Assembly (NCBI GenBank): GCA_025350325.1
Contig: JANXYB010000062.1
Location: 1-64,000, forward strand
DNA from: Acidobacteriaceae bacterium
Lineage (GTDB): Bacteria > Acidobacteriota > Terriglobia > Terriglobales > Acidobacteriaceae
Reading direction: 5' to 3'
Length of the DNA: 64,000 nt
The notes under the pieces were generated by a model, which was not told the DNA's origin, did not search any database, and saw only the letters and a list, made by a program, of their open reading frames with translations. Below, one piece after another: positions 45,077 to 53,864 of this stretch. How positions within the stretch are numbered: the first letter of the stretch is position 1; every line of letters starts with the position of its first letter. The position numbers and the translations under genes are program-made.

Positions 45077-46213
45077 ATGTCCCCTGCCCTTATGCCACAC
45101 GCTATCTGCTGGAGACAGGATCAACGTCTCATATGGACCATGGTGATCAGTAATGCGATCACCTTTCTCAGCTATTCCACTATCTGCTTCACTCTGATCT
45201 ATCTGGTGCGCAAGACACGCCAAGCCGTTTCTCGAGATTGGGCGTTGTTTTTAGTTGGCTTCGCGTTGTTCATCATCGCTTGCGGTTCGACCCACCTGAT
45301 GAAAGTAATGACCACTTGGATACCGATTTTCTGGGTCGATGCCTGGACCAATATCGTCACCGCAATTCTTTCGGGATACGTCGCAATCCAGCTTATCCGC
45401 CGTGCACCGGAGCTAGGATTTGGCATCAATGACTACGCCGCACGGCTGGCAAACTCCCAGATCGAAAAGGCGCGCATGGAGGAAAGCCTTTTGTCGGCCA
45501 GAAAGCTGGAAGAATGGAATCAGATGTCGGCCGTGGTGACGCATGAGATCAACAACCCGCTGGCCGCAATTCAGAATTTGTTGTACCTGATTTCGGAATC
45601 TCCGGAAATTTCGCCCGCAGTGGCCGCTATGGCACAGCAGTCGACTGAAGAAGTTCGTCGCATCGCGACGCTCACCCGCTCGAACCTCGACTTTTTCCGC
45701 CAAGACCGAGATCCAGGTCAAGTCGATCTTCTCGCGTCGGCAGAGTCGGTGCGATTCCTTCTCAATCCCCTCATACGCCAACGCGGCGTTGAGTATTTAG
45801 TCCAGAGTGCAGGCGATTGCAAAGTCACTGCGTTCGCGATGGAAACGCGGCAGGTGCTGCTCAATCTGGTCCGCAACGCGTGTGAAGCGACAACCCATCG
45901 CGGCGGCCAGGTGCGCGTCACGATGCAAGGTGGACCTGCTTCAGTCAACATCCAAGTGGCAGACGAGGGAGCCGGAGTTTCCCCGTCGATCATTTCAAAT
46001 TTGTTTCAGTTTGGTGTCAGCAGCAAGGGCGACCAAGGAAATGGGATGGGCCTGTGGGCCGTCAAGAAGATCATCTCGCGCCATGGAGGGACGATCGAGG
46101 TCGAATCAAAACTTGGCGGCGGGACCCGCTTCACAATTGTTTGGCCTCGCCAATTTCCACCAAGCGTAGTACTCCCAGAGAATGTAGTTGCGATAGCCGC
46201 CGGCTCAGCTTAA
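45077..46213 (+). CDS. Orphan sensor histidine kinase with ethylene-receptor (ETR1)-like membrane domain
   Basis: The 378-residue protein has three membrane helices (about 20-44, 54-76 and 85-108). They align with the ethylene-binding domain of plant ETR1 and cyanobacterial Etr1: ISNAITFLSYSTI and FALFIIACGSTHL correspond to ISDFFIALAYFSI and FGAFIVLCGATHL. Cys69 and His73 match the copper ligands Cys65/His69, and Tyr33 matches Tyr32; Asp25 is replaced by Asn26. A HisKA domain has His156 in VVTHEINNPLAAIQNLLYL. The HATPase domain has NLVRNACEA, DEGAGVS and GNGMGLWAVKKI. No GAF domain or neighbouring response regulator is present. The start follows CTGGAGG by 8 bases. Its 3' end overlaps the convergent SDR gene by four bases. 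Confidence 0.85.
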   Translation: MSPALMPHAICWRQDQRLIWTMVISNAITFLSYSTICFTLIYLVRKTRQAVSRDWALFLVGFALFIIACGSTHLMKVMTTWIPIFWVDAWTNIVTAILSGYVAIQLIRRAPELGFGINDYAARLANSQIEKARMEESLLSARKLEEWNQMSAVVTHEINNPLAAIQNLLYLISESPEISPAVAAMAQQSTEEVRRIATLTRSNLDFFRQDRDPGQVDLLASAESVRFLLNPLIRQRGVEYLVQSAGDCKVTAFAMETRQVLLNLVRNACEATTHRGGQVRVTMQGGPASVNIQVADEGAGVSPSIISNLFQFGVSSKGDQGNGMGLWAVKKIISRHGGTIEVESKLGGGTRFTIVWPRQFPPSVVLPENVVAIAAGSA

Positions 46214-46995
46214 GTGAGCGCGCGATCGAGGTGGACATAGCCACCGTCGACGATGAGATGCTGCCCGGTGGTATGCGCGGAATGCGTGGGCGAGAGCAGG
46301 AAAACTGCCGCAGATGCGATCTCAGACGACAGCGTCATCCTGCGCCCCAGCGGAATCTTGCTGGTGATGGACTTGAGCCGCTCTTCAGCGTCGCCCAACG
46401 TATCCAGCCAGCGGCGATAAAGAGGTGTCATCACCTCTGCCGGCAAGACCGCATTCACGCGAATGTTGAAGGGCAACAATTCGGCTGCCCATTCGCGCGT
46501 AAGGGCAAGCTGTGCGCCTTTTGAGGCCGCATACCCCGACGTCCCGCCCTGGCCGGTCAGCGCGACCTTAGAACTAATGTTCACGATTGAGCCCTGCGTG
46601 CGCTTGAGCGAAGGCAGCGCGTAATGCGCAAGGGCGTAGTAGTGGATGAGATTCTTATTGAGGCTCTCGATGAATCGCTCAACGCTGCCTGATTCAAGGC
46701 CGACGCCGTCGTTGACGCCGGCATTGTTGACCAGCCCATAGATGTCTCCGTGCGCAGATTCTATCTCGGCGATTGCGGACCGGCAGCGGTCAGTGTCTTC
46801 AAGATGGGCTTCGACCAACTCGCAGCGAAGATTGGCTAGGCGCATCTCCGTCATGAATTGCTTAACATTTTCAGATGGCCTGCCCACTACTATCACGCGA
46901 GCGCCTTCTGCGAGGCAGGCGCGCGTGATGCCGGCGCCGATGCCCGCGCCTCCCCCGGTCACGACAATGAGTTTGTTATTAAGGTCTAAGTCCAT
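46210..46995 (-). CDS. Short-chain dehydrogenase/reductase (SDR)
   Basis: The 261-residue classical SDR has the NAD(P)-binding motif VVTGGGAGIGAGI near residues 11-23, the NNAG motif (LVNNAGVNDGVG) and the catalytic Ser-Tyr-Lys set in VNISSKVALTGQGGTSGYAASKGA. The C-terminus HLIVDGGYVHLDR is typical. A basic residue is present in the VVGRPSE segment, but cofactor preference is not certain. Substrate is unknown; relatives act on sugars or alcohols. It converges with the histidine kinase gene (stops overlap as TTAA) and precedes no other gene closely. Confidence 0.85.
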   Translation of the reverse strand: MDLDLNNKLIVVTGGGAGIGAGITRACLAEGARVIVVGRPSENVKQFMTEMRLANLRCELVEAHLEDTDRCRSAIAEIESAHGDIYGLVNNAGVNDGVGLESGSVERFIESLNKNLIHYYALAHYALPSLKRTQGSIVNISSKVALTGQGGTSGYAASKGAQLALTREWAAELLPFNIRVNAVLPAEVMTPLYRRWLDTLGDAEERLKSITSKIPLGRRMTLSSEIASAAVFLLSPTHSAHTTGQHLIVDGGYVHLDRALT

Positions 46996-47083
46996 GAGGA
47001 AATCATTGTCTCAGATTCTGCGCCCGGGGGCCGTGCTACGGACGCCAAACACTCGACAAGCTTGTGCTGGCGATCGTCGAACT

Positions 47084-48526
47084 TCACAGCCCGGCCATGA
47101 CCAGCATGCGCGGTTCGGTCATTTCCTCGATGGCGGAGCGAATCCCTTCGCGGCCCAGGCCAGAGTCTTTCACTCCACCGTAAGGCATCGGATCCAAACG
47201 CCAGTTGGGCGTGTCGCCTACGATCAGTGCACCTACTTCGAGTTCGCGATACGCAGTGAGAATGCGGCCAGCGTCGCGCGTCAGCAGACCGGCCTGCAAT
47301 CCGTAGCGCGAGTGGTTTACGTCAGCCAGCGCCTGCTCAAAATCTACATAGGGCTCGACCAGCACCACGGGGCCAAAGACCTCTTCGTCGCGAAGCTTCA
47401 TGCCCGGCTTAGTCCCGGTGAGAATCGCAGGGGTGATCATCGAACCCTGGCGCTCGCCGCCGGCGATAAGTCGTGCACCGCCCGCGACCGCTTCCTTGAT
47501 CCACCCTTCGACGCGCTCTGCCTCAGTAACACGGATCAGGGGGCCTACTTCCGTCGATTCATCGGAGGGATCACCTGGCGTCAACTTGGCCGCGCACTCT
47601 ACGAGTTTCCAGAGGTAGGTTTGAAAGATGATTTTGTCAACAAAGACGCGCTGCAGGCTGATGCATGATTGGCCGGCATAGGCAAACGCTGCATGCGCGG
47701 TACGAGCGGCGGCGTCATCGAGTTCACGCCAGTCGGAATGAATGATCAGGGCGGCGTTGCCCCCCAGTTCCAGCAACACTCGCTTGCGGCCGGAGTGAGC
47801 CTTTAGCTCCCAGCCCACATTGGCTGAGCCGGTGAAGCTGATCAACTTAATGCGGTCTTCTTTTTCCGCAAGCCATTTGGTGTCGGCATTGCTCAGCGGC
47901 AATACCGCCAGCGCTTCATCAGGCCAGCCTGCCTTGAGAATCACTTCACCCAGCGCCAGCGCGGTGAAAGGCGTCTGCGGAGCAGGCTTCAGAATGACGG
48001 GGCACCCGGCCGCGATGGCAGGTGCAAGTTTGTGCGCGACGAGATTGAGTGGGAAGTTGAAGGGCGTGATCGCAAGCACCGGGCCAACTGGAAAGCGCTG
48101 CACCAGCCCCCAACGCCCTTCGTTGCCCTCAGCCAGGTCAAGAGGGATCGACTCACCGCCCAGCCGCGCAGCCTCTTCAGCGGCGGTCTTGAACGTCAGT
48201 ACAGCGCGGTCTACCTCGATGCGCGCCAGGCGGATGGGCTTTCCCGCCTCGGCCACGATCAGTTGGGCGAATCGTTCCTTTTGTTCGATCAGAGCAGCGG
48301 CAACGTCTTCGAGAATCTCACGTCGCTTCCATCGCGGCAGAGCGCGGGTGCGGCGCATGCTGGCCACCGCGTGATTCACCGCCTGGCGCGCGTCGCCACG
48401 GGTTGCGACCGTGACGCGACCCACCAGTCCCTGGTCCCACGGCGAGTGCACTTCCAGCGTTTCGCCTTCACTCCACTCTTTGCCGCACATCAAGAACCCT
48501 GTTTGGGTACCCGGCCGCATCTTCAT
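47084..48526 (-). CDS. NAD(P)-dependent aldehyde dehydrogenase
   Basis: From the ATG at 48526 (TGGAG 8 bases upstream) this is a 480-residue aldehyde dehydrogenase. Catalytic residues are in place: Asn in ITPFNFPLN, Glu in LLELGGNAALI and the nucleophile Cys in YAGQSCISLQR. The cofactor motif FTGSANVG and the C-terminal PYGGVKDSGLGREG are also present. It resembles the lactaldehyde/non-phosphorylating glyceraldehyde-3-phosphate group, but the substrate is not fixed. A longer in-frame start at 48628 would add 34 atypical residues. The SDR gene lies 88 bases downstream, with its start at 46995 on the same strand. Confidence 0.9.
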   Translation of the reverse strand: MKMRPGTQTGFLMCGKEWSEGETLEVHSPWDQGLVGRVTVATRGDARQAVNHAVASMRRTRALPRWKRREILEDVAAALIEQKERFAQLIVAEAGKPIRLARIEVDRAVLTFKTAAEEAARLGGESIPLDLAEGNEGRWGLVQRFPVGPVLAITPFNFPLNLVAHKLAPAIAAGCPVILKPAPQTPFTALALGEVILKAGWPDEALAVLPLSNADTKWLAEKEDRIKLISFTGSANVGWELKAHSGRKRVLLELGGNAALIIHSDWRELDDAAARTAHAAFAYAGQSCISLQRVFVDKIIFQTYLWKLVECAAKLTPGDPSDESTEVGPLIRVTEAERVEGWIKEAVAGGARLIAGGERQGSMITPAILTGTKPGMKLRDEEVFGPVVLVEPYVDFEQALADVNHSRYGLQAGLLTRDAGRILTAYRELEVGALIVGDTPNWRLDPMPYGGVKDSGLGREGIRSAIEEMTEPRMLVMAGL

Positions 48527-48648
48527 TTTTTCTCCAGTTTGGTGGCTGGTATCGATGGTACAGGTGCGAGACAGTTGCGGAGTTCTCATGGTGAATGGAT
48601 CGCACTTGGGTGGGGCTGGCAGTTTCAACGCGGTAAACTGATTTCGTT

Positions 48649-49359
48649 ATGATCCAAAAAGCCAGAGGTCGCAAGCTTCGATTCGATACCGTTGAGGCCG
48701 TTGGGCACTTAAAGGCAAAAGACGCCAAGCTCGGCGCGCTGATCGATCGTGCCGGCGCATTCACGTTGCGGCTTTCACCTGCGCCTTCGCCATTTGAGTC
48801 GCTGCTCGAATCGATCCTCTATCAGCAGTTGCACGGGAAAGCGGCAGCAACCATTCATCGACGCCTACGCGAATATTTTGGCGGCGACGATCCTAAGCCC
48901 CAGTTGCTGCTTGACACGCCCGATGAGCCACTGCGCGCGGCAGGAGTTTCAGGAAATAAAATCAAGGCGCTCCGCGACCTGGCCGCGAAGACTCTGGATG
49001 GGACGGTGCCCAGCCACGCCGTGATCGGCAAAATGTCCGATGCTGAAATCGTCGAGCGCCTCACCGAAGTGCGCGGTATCGGCCCGTGGACGGTGGAGAT
49101 GCTGCTCATCTTTCGCATGGGCCGGCCCGATGTGTTGCCAATGACCGACTACGGGGTCCGCAAGGGTTACGCATTGACGTTTCAGCGGCTGCCCAAGGCG
49201 CGTGCCATCGAGGCATCCGACTTGCCTAAGCCAGATGTGGTGTTCAAACGCGGCCTGCGCTGGGCTCCCTTTCGTTCCGTGGCGAGCTGGTATCTGTGGC
49301 GGGCCTGCGACTTAGCCAAGCCTGCGGCGACGCCCGCCGGGCGGTCCAGCCTACAATAG
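48649..49359 (+). CDS. DNA-3-methyladenine glycosylase II-like (AlkA/HhH-GPD superfamily)
   Basis: These glycosylases remove alkylated bases in base-excision repair. The 236-residue protein has the helix-hairpin-helix LTEVRGIGPWTVEMLLIF (about 138-155) and the catalytic Asp167 in LPMTDYGVRKG. LLESILYQQLHGKAA is typical of the AlkA/MAG fold. There is no Ada or N-terminal AlkA extension, and no Fe-S cluster cysteines. It starts just after the divergent aldehyde dehydrogenase gene. Confidence 0.88.
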   Translation: MIQKARGRKLRFDTVEAVGHLKAKDAKLGALIDRAGAFTLRLSPAPSPFESLLESILYQQLHGKAAATIHRRLREYFGGDDPKPQLLLDTPDEPLRAAGVSGNKIKALRDLAAKTLDGTVPSHAVIGKMSDAEIVERLTEVRGIGPWTVEMLLIFRMGRPDVLPMTDYGVRKGYALTFQRLPKARAIEASDLPKPDVVFKRGLRWAPFRSVASWYLWRACDLAKPAATPAGRSSLQ

Positions 49360-49392
49360 TCAAACAAAGGCTCCGTGCCGATAGAGAAATTC

Positions 49393-51888
49393 ATGGCCCC
49401 AAGTAAACGTTTTATTTGTATTCACGGTCACTTTTACCAGCCGCCGCGTGAGAACCCGTGGCTTGAGACGGTTGAGACCCAAGACAGCGCCGCGCCCTAC
49501 CACGACTGGAATGAGCGCGTCAGCGCGGAGTGCTACGCCACAAACGGTGCGGCCCGCATCGTGAATAACAAAAATCAGATCATGCGCATCGTGAATAACT
49601 ATGCCCGCATGAGCTTCAACTTCGGCCCCACCCTGCTGAGTTGGCTCAAGGAGAATGCGGTCCGCACGTATCACATGATTCTGGAAGGCGAAGACCGCAG
49701 CCGAAAGAATTTCAACGGTCACAGTTCCGCGATGGCGCAAGTCTATAACCACATCATCATGCCGCTGGCCAATCGGCGCGATCGCATCACGCAGATCTGC
49801 TGGGGGATTGCGGACTATCAGAGCCACTACGGAGAAGCGCCCGAGGGCATGTGGCTCGCCGAGACTGCCGTCGACACAGACACACTGGAACTGCTCGCGC
49901 AGCACGGCATCAAATTCACCATCCTTGCGCCCAGCCAATGTAAGCGTATTCGGCCTATCGGCGACGCGGCTGTCGGCAGTGAGATGGGCTGGACAGAGAC
50001 GCGCGATGCATCTGTCGATACCAGCCGCCCCTATTTGGTGCGCTTCGAATCGGGCGTTTCGATAGCCGTATTTTTTTATGATGGGCCGACGTCGCGCGCC
50101 ATTGCTTTTGAAGGACTGCTGAACTCCGGCGACGCCTACGTTGCGCGGCTCAAGGGCGGCCTCAAAAACACCTCTGAAGTGCAACTGGTAAGCGTGGCGA
50201 CGGACGGCGAATCGTACGGCCATCATCATAAACATGGTGAGATGGCGCTAGCGTACGGCCTGAGGCTCCTCGAAAGAGACGAGACGATCGAAGTCACCAA
50301 CTATGCCAGCTTTCTCGCGCAGTTTCCCACTCAGTACGAGTGCGAGATCGTCGATGATACATCGTGGAGTTGCGCGCACGGGGTGGAACGCTGGCGATCC
50401 AATTGCGGTTGCAACAGCGGTAAGCCGGGATGGAATCAGATGTGGCGCGGACCGCTGCGCGACGGCCTTGACGAGCTGCGAGACGCCATCGCGCCGTTGA
50501 CGGCACAGGCTGGCGGCAAGCTCTTCACCGACGTGTGGGCCGCGCGCGACGGATATATCGATGTGATCCTGGAACGCGATGTGAGCTCGCTTGATCGCTT
50601 TTTCACCGAATATCAGAACCACAAGCTCGACGCAAACGAGCGTGTGCGGGCTCTGCAGTTGATGGAGATGCAGCGCCACGCGCAGTTGATGTACACCAGT
50701 TGCGGTTGGTTTTTCGACGATATCTCGGGCATTGAGACGGTGCAGATCATCGCCTATGCGGCGCGCGTTTTGCAATTAGCGCAAGAGCTTTTTGGTGAGC
50801 GGGCAGCGGCACTCGAGCCTGCCTTCGTGGCGCAACTTGCCCAAGCGCGTTCCAATGACCCCGCTGCGGGCGATGGCGCGCGGATCTACAAAGCGAAGAT
50901 TGGCGCGATGAAGCTGAGCCTTGAACAAGTGGCAGCACACTACGCCATCAGCAGCGTGTTTTCCTCATTCGCGGAAGAGACAGATTTGTTCTGCTACCGC
51001 GTCGGCCGCACCTCCTACGAAGTCTACACATCGGGTCGGGGACGGCTTGCGCTCGGTCGCGCACACATCGCCAGCATCATTACAGACCAGGAGCAGAGCT
51101 TCAGCTTTGCCGTGCTGCACTTCGGCGATCAAAACATTACCGCAGCCGTAAAAGCCTACGCGGAGAGCGATGCAGAAGAATTCGATGCTTTCACCGCCGA
51201 GACGTCCGATCATGTGCAGCGCGCCGACTTTCCTCAAGTGATTCGTCAGCTTGATCGCTACTACGGGCACGTGGATTATTCGCTTACTTCGCTGTTCCGC
51301 GATGAGCAGCGGCGCATTGTTCAGCTCATCCTCAATTCAACTCTGTGGGACATCGAAAATTCGCTCAGAACCATTTACGAAGATCACGCGAGTCTGTTGC
51401 ATTACCTGGCGCAAGCAGGTTTGCCTAAGCCGGCCGCGCTTACATTGGCCGCAGGATTCGCGATCAATGCGGGTGTGCGGCGCGCTCTGGAGGCCGATCC
51501 GATTGACCAGGCGACGCTACGTTCATTTTTGCAATTGGCCAAGGCCGACAAGGTGGCGCTCGAGACAACGACGCTCTCCTTCATCGCAGATCAGCGCATG
51601 AGGCGCGCGATGTTGGAACTGCAAATGTCGGCAGGCTCGCTCGAAATGCTGGATCGGTCGTTGAGTTTAGCGCAAATGCTGATCGAGTTGCCGTTTGATT
51701 TGAACCTTTGGCAGGCGCAAAATATCTGGTACGAGATTTTCTGTACGGCGAGTCATGCGCTCACCGCGCAGATCGCAGACGACCGACCGCGCTGGAACAA
51801 AGGGTTCAATAGCTTAGGCGCATGCCTGTCGATCGATTGCGTGGCCATCACTGCGCAGGATTCGATGGCTGCCAGCGCGGCAGATTAG
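49393..51888 (+). CDS. Glycoside hydrolase family 57-like protein with DUF3536
   Basis: The protein of about 831 residues is the GH57-DUF3536 type, an intracellular protein of unproven function. The GH57 barrel (about 5-330) includes RFICIHGHFYQPPRENPWLE, GMWLAETAVDTDT with the expected nucleophile Glu, and ATDGESYGHHHKHGEMA. The DUF3536 region (about 330-820) begins near CAHGVERWRSNCGCNSG. I chose the ATG at 49393; an upstream GTG at 49375 is possible. Related GH57 enzymes act on alpha-glucans (amylase, branching), which makes glycogen or trehalose metabolism plausible. It is monocistronic after the AlkA-like gene. Confidence 0.85.
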   Translation: MAPSKRFICIHGHFYQPPRENPWLETVETQDSAAPYHDWNERVSAECYATNGAARIVNNKNQIMRIVNNYARMSFNFGPTLLSWLKENAVRTYHMILEGEDRSRKNFNGHSSAMAQVYNHIIMPLANRRDRITQICWGIADYQSHYGEAPEGMWLAETAVDTDTLELLAQHGIKFTILAPSQCKRIRPIGDAAVGSEMGWTETRDASVDTSRPYLVRFESGVSIAVFFYDGPTSRAIAFEGLLNSGDAYVARLKGGLKNTSEVQLVSVATDGESYGHHHKHGEMALAYGLRLLERDETIEVTNYASFLAQFPTQYECEIVDDTSWSCAHGVERWRSNCGCNSGKPGWNQMWRGPLRDGLDELRDAIAPLTAQAGGKLFTDVWAARDGYIDVILERDVSSLDRFFTEYQNHKLDANERVRALQLMEMQRHAQLMYTSCGWFFDDISGIETVQIIAYAARVLQLAQELFGERAAALEPAFVAQLAQARSNDPAAGDGARIYKAKIGAMKLSLEQVAAHYAISSVFSSFAEETDLFCYRVGRTSYEVYTSGRGRLALGRAHIASIITDQEQSFSFAVLHFGDQNITAAVKAYAESDAEEFDAFTAETSDHVQRADFPQVIRQLDRYYGHVDYSLTSLFRDEQRRIVQLILNSTLWDIENSLRTIYEDHASLLHYLAQAGLPKPAALTLAAGFAINAGVRRALEADPIDQATLRSFLQLAKADKVALETTTLSFIADQRMRRAMLELQMSAGSLEMLDRSLSLAQMLIELPFDLNLWQAQNIWYEIFCTASHALTAQIADDRPRWNKGFNSLGACLSIDCVAITAQDSMAASAAD

Positions 51889-51977
51889 CGTTTCGCCAGC
51901 TTTTGAGAGAAGGCCGCCCACTCAATCTCTGCCAGCCGTTGACTTACCCTCGTTGCAAGATCACTTGACTATCGCGG

Positions 51978-53852
51978 CTAGCTCTTCTGTGCGATGCGGA
52001 GATGCAATTCCCGCAGCTGCTGGTCGGTGACCGTCGTGGGCGCCTCGGCCATAAGGTCGATTGCCTTCGCAGTTTTGGGAAAGGCAATCACTTCGCGCAG
52101 GCTCGGTGCGCCGGCAAGCAGCATCACGATGCGATCAAGTCCGAGCGCAATGCCCCCGTGCGGAGGAGTGCCGTATTCCAGCGCATCCAAAAAGAAGCCG
52201 AAACGAGCGCGTGCCTCTTCATCGCTGATGCCGAGCGATTGAAAGATCTGCTGCTGCACATCCTTGCGATGAATACGAATGGAGCCTGAGCCGAGTTCGA
52301 GTCCATTCATCGCGAGGTCATAGCAATTGGCGCGCACTGAAGCCGGATCGGTAAGCAGGTTGACCATATCTGCTTCCTTGGGTGAGGTGAAGGGATGATG
52401 CGCAGGCATCCACTTCGCACTCGTTAGATCGTATTCAAACATCGGGAAGTCGACGATCCAGATCGGATTGAAAGCTCGTGTGCCGTCGACCAACTTGCCA
52501 CTTTGTGGGTCCGCATCCGCGACGATCTTCTCGGTAGCGTGGAAGGCGCCGTGCTTCTCTGCATACTTCTTGGCCAGTTCGGTGCGGAAATTGCCCGCCG
52601 CGGAATAGACGTTGATTTCGCGCTCGCTCAGGCGGCCCTCAAACTTGGTGTCGCTCGCCTTTACGGGGTGCGCCGGATCGCCGGCAACCACGATGACAAA
52701 ATCGGCGTCGGTCGCGCCTGTCAGTTCCCTCACTTTTGCGGCGGTCTCAGGAAAGCTCTTGGCGAGCCGTTTGAAATCATCAATGAACTTGGCGCCCTTT
52801 TTCTGGTCGAAGATGGGGTGATTGTCTTCACGTTCCTTGCGGCTCAACTCGCCAACGTTGGGAATGCGCAAAGCGACCACAGGCAGAGCGGGGTCGATCT
52901 GCAGCGTGGTCAGAGCAGCATCAGGAAAGGCGGACCGCACATCGGTAAGCCCCGGCAGGCGCAGGTCAGGCTTGTCGGAGCCGAACTGCCGCATCGAGTC
53001 GTCATAGGTGATGCGCGGAAACGGAGTGGCGAGGGTCACGCCCGCCGCCGCAAACCCAGCCGCCAAAAATTGCTCGACTACGGCAAACACCGTTTCCTGG
53101 CGCGGAAAACTCATCTCCAGATCGACTTGCGTGAATTCAAGCTGGCGATCGGCACGTAGGTCTTCATCGCGAAAGCAGCGCGCAATCTGGAAGTAGCGGT
53201 CGAAGCCCGAAATCATCAGAATCTGCTTAAAGATTTGCGGCGATTGCGGCAGAGCGTAAAATTCGCCGGGATGCACGCGGCTCGGCACCAGAAAATCGCG
53301 CGCCCCCTCGGGCGTGGACTTGGTGAGAATAGGCGTTTCAATCTCAAGGAATCCCTGCTTAGACAAGCTCTCGCGAATAGCCAGCGTGATCTCATGGCGC
53401 AGCCTGAAATGGTGCTGCATCTCGGGGCGACGCAGATCGATGTAACGATACTTCAGCCGGGTCTCTTCGTTCTGAATCGCCTCTTCAGAGGGTGAGAAGG
53501 GGGCGAGCCGCGCGTCATTGAGCACCAGCAGCTGGGTGGCTTCGATCTCGATTTCACCGGTGGGCATTTTAGGATTGATGGCGTCGGCGTCACGCAAACT
53601 CACCGTGCCGATAGCGGCAACGACGTATTCGGGGCGAACTTGTTCGCCTTTGAGATGGCCGTCGGGCGTCAACTCTTTGTCGAGCACGATCTGCGCGATG
53701 CCGGTGCGGTCGCGCAAGTCGAGGAAAATCAGATTGCCGTGGTCGCGACGGCGATTCACCCAGCCCATCACCACGACCTGTTTGCCGGCGTTTGCTGCGC
53801 GCAATTCGCCGCAGAGGTGGGTACGTTCTAAATTGCCTAAAAAATCGAGCAC
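51978..53852 (-). CDS. aspS: Aspartyl-tRNA synthetase (bacterial type)
   Basis: AspS charges tRNA-Asp, and in many bacteria lacking AsnRS also tRNA-Asn. The 624-residue protein is the long bacterial type with an OB-fold anticodon domain (1-110), the class-II core, and the GAD insertion (about 290-420). Core motifs include YRYIDLRRPEMQHHFRLRHEI, FLEIETPILTKSTPEGARDFLVPSR, PQSPQIFKQ, CFRDEDLRADRQLEFTQVD and GLDRIVMLLAG. The start is GTG at 53852, with AGGAC upstream. It lies 12 bases after hisS, in a conserved hisS-aspS pair. Confidence 0.97.
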   Translation of the reverse strand: MLDFLGNLERTHLCGELRAANAGKQVVVMGWVNRRRDHGNLIFLDLRDRTGIAQIVLDKELTPDGHLKGEQVRPEYVVAAIGTVSLRDADAINPKMPTGEIEIEATQLLVLNDARLAPFSPSEEAIQNEETRLKYRYIDLRRPEMQHHFRLRHEITLAIRESLSKQGFLEIETPILTKSTPEGARDFLVPSRVHPGEFYALPQSPQIFKQILMISGFDRYFQIARCFRDEDLRADRQLEFTQVDLEMSFPRQETVFAVVEQFLAAGFAAAGVTLATPFPRITYDDSMRQFGSDKPDLRLPGLTDVRSAFPDAALTTLQIDPALPVVALRIPNVGELSRKEREDNHPIFDQKKGAKFIDDFKRLAKSFPETAAKVRELTGATDADFVIVVAGDPAHPVKASDTKFEGRLSEREINVYSAAGNFRTELAKKYAEKHGAFHATEKIVADADPQSGKLVDGTRAFNPIWIVDFPMFEYDLTSAKWMPAHHPFTSPKEADMVNLLTDPASVRANCYDLAMNGLELGSGSIRIHRKDVQQQIFQSLGISDEEARARFGFFLDALEYGTPPHGGIALGLDRIVMLLAGAPSLREVIAFPKTAKAIDLMAEAPTTVTDQQLRELHLRIAQKS

Positions 53853-53864
53853 TAAACCTGTCCT

